NCBI GenBank assembly: GCA_027314825.1
Contig: DAHVAB010000198.1
Coordinates: forward strand, 1 to 5,208
DNA length: 5,208 nucleotides
Direction of reading: 5' to 3'
DNA from: Solirubrobacterales bacterium
Lineage (GTDB): Bacteria; Actinomycetota; Thermoleophilia; Solirubrobacterales; Solirubrobacteraceae
Shown here: positions 1 to 4,725 of the stretch, in pieces
How positions within the stretch are numbered: position 1 is the stretch's first letter
Layout of the letters: each line of letters begins with the position of its first letter
The notes under the pieces: generated by a model
Told to the model about the DNA's origin: nothing
The model's input: only the letters and a program-made list of their open reading frames with translations
Database searches by the model: none
Program-made: the position numbers and the translations under genes

Positions 1-195
1 ACGGTGGCCGGCGCCCCGGTGCGCGTGGGCGTGCCGCCGGGTGGCGGCGTGGGATCTGCCGGCCGCCCGGGCGGCGGGGGCCGTGCACACCAGTGCGAGC
101 AGCAGCAGCAGCGGCAGCAGCAGCGGCCGCAGCGCTGCGGATGGCGCGCCGCTGAGGCCGCGCCTGGCCTGCTCCCCGCTCGTGCGAGCCCTCAT
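1..195 (-). CDS. Secreted protein of unknown function, N-terminal part only
   Basis: Only the first 65 codons lie in the window; the gene continues past the left edge. The ATG at 195-193 is chosen because GGGAGG stands 6 nt upstream and a classical Sec signal peptide follows. An Arg-rich n-region (residues 1-23) precedes a Leu-rich core at about 24-36 (PLLLPLLLLLALV) and an Ala-rich stretch with an A-R-A site near residues 42-44, so cleavage is expected near 44/45. The Cys at 37 is preceded by Val and does not make a lipobox. The visible mature end is rich in His, Arg and Ala and shows no recognisable domain. The leucine core is coded by a run of CTG codons, a slippage-prone tract. The gene lies 78 bp downstream of the chain-length/tyrosine kinase gene on the same strand, so a shared transcript and a role in surface polysaccharide are possible but not shown. 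Confidence 0.72.
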   Translation of the reverse strand, partial: MRARTSGEQARRGLSGAPSAALRPLLLPLLLLLALVCTAPAARAAGRSHAATRRHAHAHRGAGHR

Positions 196-201
196 CCCGC
201 G

Positions 202-207
202 CCTCCC
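202..207 (-). promoter_or_regulatory. Ribosome binding site of the secreted protein gene
   Basis: On the minus strand the bases read GGGAGG, followed by a 6-nt spacer and the ATG at 195. It is the strongest Shine-Dalgarno match near any start in the window and decides that start codon over the out-of-frame ATG at 230-228. Confidence 0.7.
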
Positions 208-226
208 TTCGCTGTCGTCGCTGTGC

Positions 227-257
227 CATGTCCGGCCCGGCGTGCAGCCCGGACGTG
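227..257 (-). terminator. Weak hairpin between kinase gene and secreted protein gene
   Basis: The arms GTCCGG and CCGGAC enclose a 13-nt loop. On the transcript of the minus-strand genes there are two further pairs beyond one A-C mismatch. No T tract follows, so efficient intrinsic termination is doubtful. It could attenuate read-through or be chance in GC-rich DNA. Confidence 0.18.
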
Positions 258-273
258 GAGTGCGTCTCGGAGC

Positions 274-1944
274 CTACGCGCCATGCGCGGCGGGCGCACC
301 GACGGGAGTGCCCCCGGCCCCGCCGGGCTCATCCCCGCCGCGACCTTGACCGCGACCGTAGCCGTATCCGTAACTGTACCCGTAGCCTGCGCCGCGCGGC
401 CTGATCGCGTTGGCGACCAAGCCGAGCATCCGCGCGCCGAGGCCCGCGAGCTCGCCCTGAAGGCGGGCGGCATGGTCGCGGCGGCTCGCGCCCAGGCGGC
501 CGACCATCATCACGCCGTCGGCGCTGCCGAGCAGCGGGATCGCGTCGGGCACCATCCGCAGCGGCGGGGTGTCGATCAGGACCATCTCGTAGCGATCCGC
601 GGCCCAGGAGAGCAGCCGCCCCATCGCCTCGCTCTCCAGCAGCCCGCCCGGGTTTGGCGGCGGCGCGCCGGCGGTCAGCACGCTCAGCACCTGCCGCGGC
701 GAGCCGGGCGAGGAGTTGCCGGGGCTCGGCCCGTGGACGGGCAGCCGGCAGACCTGGATCGCCTGCTCGGCCCCGCACACTCCGGCGAGCGCCTCCGAGA
801 GCCCCGGCGCGGCTTTCACGCCCATCCAGCCGGCGAGCGAGGGACGGCGCAGGTCGGCCTCCACGAGCAGCACCCGCTCGCCCATGCTCGCCGCCGCCTG
901 CGCGAGGCCGAGCGCGACCGTGCTCTTGCCCTCGCCGGAGCCGGCGGAGGCCACTATCAGCACGCGCAGCTCCCGGTCGACGTTGAAGTAGCGAAGCTTC
1001 GCCCGCAGCATCCGCATCGATTCCATCTCTCTGTCCGGCATCGGCTCCAGGCTGGCGCCGGCGCCGGCGCCGGCGCCGTCCGCGCGCCTGAGCGCGCCGC
1101 TCTCCGGAACCGTGCCGAGCAGCGGCAGCCCGTAGGCGCGCTGCAGATCCTCCGGATCCTTGATCCGCCGGTCGAGCCGCTCCGCCCCGAAGGCCAGCGC
1201 CACCCCAACCAGCAGGCCGAGGATCATGCCGAGGACCGCGTCGCGCGTGCGCTTCGGCGAGGAGGGCCCGCTCGGCGGGCGGGCCGCCTCGGCGAGCGTG
1301 ACTTCCCCGGAGCGCATCTGGGCGAGAATCCCGAGCGACTGCGCGCGATCGCGCAGGTCGAGCCCCTGCGGGCCGCCGCGCTGGGCCGACGGCAGCGCGG
1401 CGAGCTGGCGGTCGATGACCCGCAGCGCGTTCACGTAGTAGCCGCGGCTCTGGGTCAGGGTGTCCTTCACGAACGTCCTCGCGTACACGTTCGCGAGCCT
1501 CGCGGCCAGGGCGGCGGTGGCGCCGCTCGCCTGCACTTCCACGAGGTCCGATTCACCGGCCGGGACGATGCTGACCGCTTCGCCGACACTGGTCGCGGTG
1601 AGCCCGCCGCCGAGCTGGCGCGCCGTACGCGCCCTGGTCGGCCCGAGTTCCAGCAGCTTGACGTCGGTGTCCTGCTGGGTCTTCGCTTCGACCGCTCCGC
1701 CGCCGCTGGAGAGCCCCGCCACCTGTTCGTCGAGCTGGCTGCCGCTGAAGAGCAGCGACGCGCTCGCAGTGAAGCTCTCGCGCTGCCCGGCGGTGATCGC
1801 GATGGCGCCGCCCGTCGCCACCACGGCGCAGAGCGCGATCACGAGCCAGCGACGGCGCAGAACGGAGATGACCTGCTCCAGCGAGGCAGCCGGAGCGGAG
1901 CCGGGCTCCTCCGGCGGCGTGCTCGATGGGTTCTCTGCGCTCAT
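274..1944 (-). CDS. Wzz-domain polysaccharide co-polymerase fused to BY-kinase (CpsD/CapB family tyrosine autokinase)
   Basis: This 556-residue membrane protein is predicted to set exopolysaccharide chain length and to cycle by ATP-dependent tyrosine autophosphorylation. A Wzz-type N-terminus has a first membrane helix at about 33-51, an external loop of about 184 residues and a second helix at about 236-253 followed by the usual KDPEDL...LPLLGTVP segment (262-280). A Gly-Ala linker (290-298) leads to the cytoplasmic kinase: the E-x2-R-x2-R oligomerisation motif (E308, R311, R314), Walker A ASAGSGEGKST (K340), Walker A' VEADLRRP (361-368; family consensus has Asp where E362 stands), PNPGGLL (430-436) and Walker B MVLIDTPP (D458). 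A tyrosine cluster at 521-529 (five Tyr alternating mainly with Gly) is the expected autophosphorylation site, followed unusually by 26 Gly/Pro/Ala-rich residues. The ATG at 1944 lacks a well-spaced ribosome binding site. An in-frame GTG at 1962 just after a GGGGGAG run is an alternative start (562 residues). The fused form resembles Wzc-like and actinobacterial enzymes; the order of domains leaves little doubt about family. Confidence 0.93.
   Translation of the reverse strand: MSAENPSSTPPEEPGSAPAASLEQVISVLRRRWLVIALCAVVATGGAIAITAGQRESFTASASLLFSGSQLDEQVAGLSSGGGAVEAKTQQDTDVKLLELGPTRARTARQLGGGLTATSVGEAVSIVPAGESDLVEVQASGATAALAARLANVYARTFVKDTLTQSRGYYVNALRVIDRQLAALPSAQRGGPQGLDLRDRAQSLGILAQMRSGEVTLAEAARPPSGPSSPKRTRDAVLGMILGLLVGVALAFGAERLDRRIKDPEDLQRAYGLPLLGTVPESGALRRADGAGAGAGASLEPMPDREMESMRMLRAKLRYFNVDRELRVLIVASAGSGEGKSTVALGLAQAAASMGERVLLVEADLRRPSLAGWMGVKAAPGLSEALAGVCGAEQAIQVCRLPVHGPSPGNSSPGSPRQVLSVLTAGAPPPNPGGLLESEAMGRLLSWAADRYEMVLIDTPPLRMVPDAIPLLGSADGVMMVGRLGASRRDHAARLQGELAGLGARMLGLVANAIRPRGAGYGYSYGYGYGRGQGRGGDEPGGAGGTPVGAPAAHGA
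1054..1077. repeat. Four tandem GGCGCC hexamers in the kinase linker
   Basis: Four exact copies of GGCGCC lie inside the kinase gene and encode the alternating Gly-Ala linker (about residues 290-298) between the second membrane helix region and the kinase domain. Gain or loss of a unit would change linker length by two residues without shifting the frame. Confidence 0.85.
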
Positions 1945-2047
1945 GCGGTCTGGCTGTCCCACTGCTCCCCCGCCCTCAAGATTGCCGCCTCCCGGCCCTC
2001 GAAACCTGAGAGGCGGCGCGCCGCCGGCAACGCTCGTGACCGTGGAC

Positions 2048-2075
2048 GGCGTAAGCGTCCCTGGACGCTTACGCC
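2048..2075. promoter_or_regulatory. 28-bp perfect palindrome with 2-bp centre
   Basis: The left arm GGCGTAAGCGTCC and right arm GGACGCTTACGCC are exact reverse complements of 13 bp, separated only by CT. The centre is too short for a normal RNA hairpin loop without opening inner pairs, and no T tract follows, so a DNA-binding site for a dimeric regulator is more likely than a terminator. It lies about 104-131 bp upstream of the kinase ATG and about 350 bp upstream of the regulator start, so control of the kinase gene is the simpler guess. A cruciform or leader-RNA hairpin in the kinase 5' UTR is the alternative. Confidence 0.6.
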
Positions 2076-2133
2076 TGGCCGCGACGCCACGCGACGGCCG
2101 GAAGATGATTCCAGCTGCTCGATGGCATCGCAA

Positions 2134-2156
2134 GAGTGGCCAGCACTCACGTTTAC
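2134..2156. promoter_or_regulatory. Operator-like site 1: GAGTG-N5-CACTC-AC-GTTTAC
   Basis: The inverted half-sites GAGTG (2134-2138) and CACTC (2144-2148), 10 bp centre to centre, are followed by ACGTTTAC. The same architecture is repeated exactly 30 bp downstream with a different 5-bp spacer, which argues that the half-sites rather than the spacer are under selection. Binding by a dimeric regulator is inferred; the regulator is not known. Confidence 0.5.
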
Positions 2157-2163
2157 GCGATCA

Positions 2164-2186
2164 GAGTGCGCTACACTCACATTAAC
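2164..2186. promoter_or_regulatory. Operator-like site 2: GAGTG-N5-CACTC-AC-ATTAAC
   Basis: This is the second copy of the inverted GAGTG/CACTC pair (2164-2168 and 2174-2178) with the flank ACATTAAC, matching site 1 in the half-sites and in the RTTWAC tail. The 30-bp offset is about three helical turns, which would put two bound dimers on nearly the same face of the DNA. TACACT at 2172-2177 resembles a -10 box on the plus strand, but no fitting -35 was found. Confidence 0.5.
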
Positions 2187-2250
2187 TGCGGCCTCTCGCG
2201 GGTGGCCGCGGGACCCTCTTCGCACATTCACACCCGGTCGGGCCGCCGCC

Positions 2251-2370
2251 GTCGCGGTGATCGAGGCGCCGGGCGCCGCTGCGATCGTGCCGCCACCGTC
2301 ACCTGATCGAGGCGGTGGGCGCCGCAGCGATCGTGCCGCCACGGTCACGACGATCGAGGCGCCAAACGCT
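2251..2370. repeat. Three imperfect tandem copies of a ~47-bp unit
   Basis: Units begin at 2251, 2298 and 2344; the third is partial. Each carries GATCGAGGC (at 2259, 2305 and 2352), and the first two also share GCGATCGTGCCGCCAC. Spacing is 46 and then 47 bp, so the array is not a coding repeat. It sits 50-170 bp upstream of the regulator start. It could be a binding array or simply a decayed tandem duplication. Confidence 0.65.
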
Positions 2371-2405
2371 GGTGCGCGGCACCCGTCAACCTCCGGTCGT
2401 TCCGT

Positions 2406-2411
2406 TACTCT
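2406..2411 (+). promoter_or_regulatory. Possible -10 box for a leaderless regulator transcript
   Basis: TACTCT fits the TANNNT form of an actinobacterial -10 box and ends 9 bp before the GTG at 2421. No Shine-Dalgarno sequence is visible in front of that GTG, which would fit a leaderless message starting at or near it. No convincing -35 box was found at the usual distance, so support is weak. Confidence 0.25.
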
Positions 2412-2420
2412 GCTGCACGC

Positions 2421-4565
2421 GTGTCCGTGCCCGCAGAGAGCGACTCACAGCCACACGAGAACGGAGCAGAGGGACATCTCGCCGCGCAGGTGGCCTCAGC
2501 GGTGCAGATGCTTGGAGAGTGGGCCCATCTCGATGTGATCGCCGCCGTCGCGGCCCTGCAGCCGATCCAGGTCGCCGCCGCGCTGACGCACCTGGAGCGG
2601 GCGGGCATGATCTGCGACGCCGCGCCGGCGCGGCTCACCGAGCTCGGCATCCTGCGATCGCCGCTCACGGCGCTCTCCCACGCGGCGCGCGAGGCCATGC
2701 ACGCTCGCGCCGCCGCCGAGCTGGCCCGCCGCGGAGCGACCAAACCGGAGATCTGCCGCCACCTGCTGCGCGCGCCCGGCCAGGGCAGGGCGGCGAACGT
2801 CGCGATCCTTCGCGCCTCCGCCGGCGAGGAGACGATCGCCGGCCAGAGCGCCACCGCGAGCGAGCTGCTGCAGCGAGCGCTGCGCGAGCCGCCGCCGGCG
2901 CAGGAGCGGCCGGGAGTGCTGCTGGAGCTGGCCGCCAGCCTGATCGCCGAGGGTCGACACGAGCAGGCGCTGCGAGCCGCGGCGCAGGCGCGCGAGGATG
3001 CCGACAGGCTCGCCCTGGAGGCGGAGGGCGGCAGCGGCCCGGGGGCTGGGGGCGCGCAGGCGGCGGACGCGCAGGCGGCGGACGCGCAGGCCGGGGGCGC
3101 GCAGGCGGCAGACGCGCAGGCCGAGCGGGCCGACGGCGCGTATGAGCTGCAGGCCGCGGCCGAGATCGCCGCGTTTCGCGCGCGGATCGGCCTCGGCGAG
3201 ATCGAGCCGCCGCTCACCCGGCTGCTCGCGGAGATCGGCCGGTTCGAGCCGCGCCATCCCGACCTCGCGCTGCGCATGGAGTGCGCCCTGCTGAGCGTGG
3301 CCGCGATCGACGCCCGGATCCTGCACGCTGGCCTGCGCCGCTACAGGGAGCGGGCCGTCGACGAGTCGCTGCCGACCGCGGCCACATACCTGCTCGCCGC
3401 CGGCCAGGTGCTGGCGATGGGCGGCGGGACGAGCGCCGCGGAGGCCGTCCAGCTCGTGCGGCGCGGCCTGCGGCTGCACCCGGAGGAGATGGACGAGCAG
3501 GACGTCGTGATCCGCACCGTCTGGCTGCTCTTCCGTGCCGACGCCCGCGATGAGGCCGCGCGGGTGATCGCGCGCGCCCGCGAGCGCAGGCCGGGTGGGG
3601 TCAGCGCCCCCGCGCTCGACGCCCTGGAAGGCTTGATCCGGACGCGCTTCGGCCCCGTCCGGGGCGCCGTCGAGCCGCTGGCCGACGCCTTCGCGCTCGC
3701 CCGCGCCAGACGCAGCACGCTCGCCTCCTCCGCCGCGCTCGCCTTCCTCGCGATCGCGCTGCTGGAGGCCGACCAGGCCGGCGCCCTGGAGCGGCTGCTG
3801 GCTGAGAACGACCCGGGCACGCGGCCCGGCAACGCGTTCGCCGCCGTACTGCAGGTGGTGCGCGGCCGGCTGCGCCTGCAGGCGGGCCAACCGGGCGAGG
3901 CGCTCGAAGACCTGCTCTCGGTGGAGGAGCGAAAGCAGGAGCTGGGGCTCGTCAACCCCGCCGGCTTCCATCACATCGAGCCGGCCGTGGAGGCGCTCAT
4001 CACGCTCGGAGAGCAGACGCGCGCCAGCCGCCTGGCGCAGGTGAACCTGCAGCGCGCGGAGTCCTGGGGGGCGCCGATCACCGTCGCGCTCGCCCGCGGC
4101 GCGCTCGCCCGCTGCATGCCGCCCGAGCGGGGCGCCGAGCAGATGGCGAGCGCCCTGCGGACCCTGGACGGCGTGCCCGCGAGCGTCGCCAAGGCGCAGC
4201 TCATGCTCGACTGCGGCAGGATCCTGATCGCCGCCGGGCGAGACATGGAGGCGCGGGAGCGGCTGCACGAGGCGCTCGACGGCGCCGCCCGCCTCTCCGC
4301 CGAGCGCCTGCGCCGGGAGTCCCATCAGGCGCTGCGATCGCTCGGTGCCCGCCCCCGCCGGGCGCACAGCCATGGCGTGCAGTCGCTCACCGGCGCGGGG
4401 CGCCAGGTCGCCGATCTCGCCGCCGCCGGGCTGGCCAACCGGGAGATCGCAGAGCGTCTGCACCTCTCGGTGCGCACCGTCGAGAACCACCTGCGGCACG
4501 TCTACGGCAAGCTCCAGAGCGACCGTTCCGGATTGGCGCGCAGCCTGGGGCGGGAGCCGGGGTGA
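2421..4565 (+). CDS. LAL-like LuxR-family regulator lacking the AAA+ ATPase domain
   Basis: This 714-residue protein is a predicted transcription regulator. Residues 24-120 match in style the winged-helix segment that follows the ATPase in LAL (large ATP-binding LuxR) proteins, including MLGEW (30-34) and HLLRAPGQ (114-121). Helical TPR-like repeats follow, for example at 165-197, 484-507 and 598-640, then the LAL hallmark linker LGARPRR (641-647) and a LuxR/GerE helix-turn-helix at about 655-709 with LANREIAERL and LSVRTVENHL (recognition helix near 682-697). No Walker A sequence occurs in the protein. The preceding in-frame stop is at 2304, so the ATPase is absent, not missed. The GTG at 2421 is the first start in the open frame; GTG 2427 is also possible, while starts at 2490 or later would cut into the domain shared with the next gene. 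There is no visible ribosome binding site. In the HTH the usual Glu of the LTxxE motif is Gly660. The divergent kinase unit is a candidate target. Confidence 0.85.
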   Translation: MSVPAESDSQPHENGAEGHLAAQVASAVQMLGEWAHLDVIAAVAALQPIQVAAALTHLERAGMICDAAPARLTELGILRSPLTALSHAAREAMHARAAAELARRGATKPEICRHLLRAPGQGRAANVAILRASAGEETIAGQSATASELLQRALREPPPAQERPGVLLELAASLIAEGRHEQALRAAAQAREDADRLALEAEGGSGPGAGGAQAADAQAADAQAGGAQAADAQAERADGAYELQAAAEIAAFRARIGLGEIEPPLTRLLAEIGRFEPRHPDLALRMECALLSVAAIDARILHAGLRRYRERAVDESLPTAATYLLAAGQVLAMGGGTSAAEAVQLVRRGLRLHPEEMDEQDVVIRTVWLLFRADARDEAARVIARARERRPGGVSAPALDALEGLIRTRFGPVRGAVEPLADAFALARARRSTLASSAALAFLAIALLEADQAGALERLLAENDPGTRPGNAFAAVLQVVRGRLRLQAGQPGEALEDLLSVEERKQELGLVNPAGFHHIEPAVEALITLGEQTRASRLAQVNLQRAESWGAPITVALARGALARCMPPERGAEQMASALRTLDGVPASVAKAQLMLDCGRILIAAGRDMEARERLHEALDGAARLSAERLRRESHQALRSLGARPRRAHSHGVQSLTGAGRQVADLAAAGLANREIAERLHLSVRTVENHLRHVYGKLQSDRSGLARSLGREPG
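3054..3128 (+). repeat. Five 15-bp units coding for an AQAAD-type repeat
   Basis: Five in-frame units, each starting GCGCAGGC, encode AQAAD, AQAAD, AQAGG, AQAAD and AQAER at residues 212-236 of the regulator. They sit between the first TPR-like segment and the next helical block, next to a Gly-rich stretch, so they probably form a flexible or helical linker. The unit is a whole number of codons, so copy-number change keeps the frame. Confidence 0.85.
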
Positions 4566-4645
4566 GCGGCAGGCTCGCATCCGCCGCGCAGCCGTGCAGC
4601 GACCGCGCCGGATCGGCGCGCAGCCTCGGGCGGGAGCCCGGGTGA
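4562..4645 (+). CDS. 27-residue mini-ORF a in the stop-restart chain
   Basis: The GTG at 4562 overlaps the TGA of the regulator gene in GTGA and has GGGAG (4552-4556) 5 nt upstream. The frame runs 27 codons to a TGA at 4643-4645 that again forms GTGA with the next start. The peptide begins MSGRLASAAQ and ends SDRAGSARSLGREPG, the second half mirroring the regulator's own C-terminus (SDRSGLARSLGREPG). It has no domain. It may be translated only to pass ribosomes along to the next gene, or not at all. The signals are seen in the sequence; translation is inferred. Confidence 0.4.
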   Translation: MSGRLASAAQPCSDRAGSARSLGREPG

Positions 4646-4725
4646 GCGGCAGGCTCGCATCCGCCGCGCAGCCGTGCAGCGACCGCGCCGGATCGGCGCG
4701 CAGCCTGGGGCGGGAGCCAGGGTGA
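4642..4725 (+). CDS. 27-residue mini-ORF b, identical peptide to mini-ORF a
   Basis: The GTG at 4642 overlaps the TGA of mini-ORF a, with GGGAG at 4632-4636. Its TGA at 4723-4725 overlaps the GTG of the second regulator at 4722. The predicted peptide is identical to that of mini-ORF a; the two nucleotide differences between the copies (CTC/CTG and CCC/CCA) are synonymous. This is compatible with recent duplication or with selection on the frame, and two differences are too few to tell these apart. Confidence 0.4.
   Translation: MSGRLASAAQPCSDRAGSARSLGREPG

Larger units (their letters stand above)
1945..2420. other. Divergent intergenic region between kinase unit and regulator unit
   Basis: These 476 bp separate two outward-facing genes and must hold both promoters. 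Open frames cross it on both strands, but they are extensions or mirror images of GC-rich frames and have no recognisable protein. The last stop in the frame of the plus-strand regulator is TGA at 2304-2306, so the missing ATPase domain of that protein is not encoded here. The region holds a 28-bp palindrome, two spaced copies of an operator-like site and a 47-bp tandem repeat, each listed separately. Confidence 0.8.

Noticed and set aside
98..129. AGC triplet run as a regulatory microsatellite
   Set aside because: On the minus strand it is simply the CTG leucine codons of the signal peptide core; phase variation would change the leucine count but not the frame.
2048..2075. The 28-bp palindrome as an intrinsic terminator
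   Set aside because: It lies between divergent genes, has a 2-bp centre and no T tract on either side.
1945..2133. Upstream extension of the kinase gene to an ATG at 2133
   Set aside because: The extra 63 residues are Arg/Gly/Pro-rich, run across the 28-bp palindrome, and lie before the usual short polar N-terminus of Wzz proteins. Starts at 1944 or 1962 fit the family better.
1941..2348. A 135-codon minus-strand frame crossing the intergenic region, with a 10-residue internal repeat
   Set aside because: The apparent peptide repeat is only the two 30-bp-spaced operator-like sites read in frame. There is no domain and no supporting ribosome binding site.
4..2538. An 844-codon open frame on the plus strand across the kinase gene and intergenic region
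   Set aside because: It is antisense to a clearly recognisable Wzz/BY-kinase gene, its product is Arg/Ala/Pro/His-rich with no domain, and long antisense frames are expected at this GC content.
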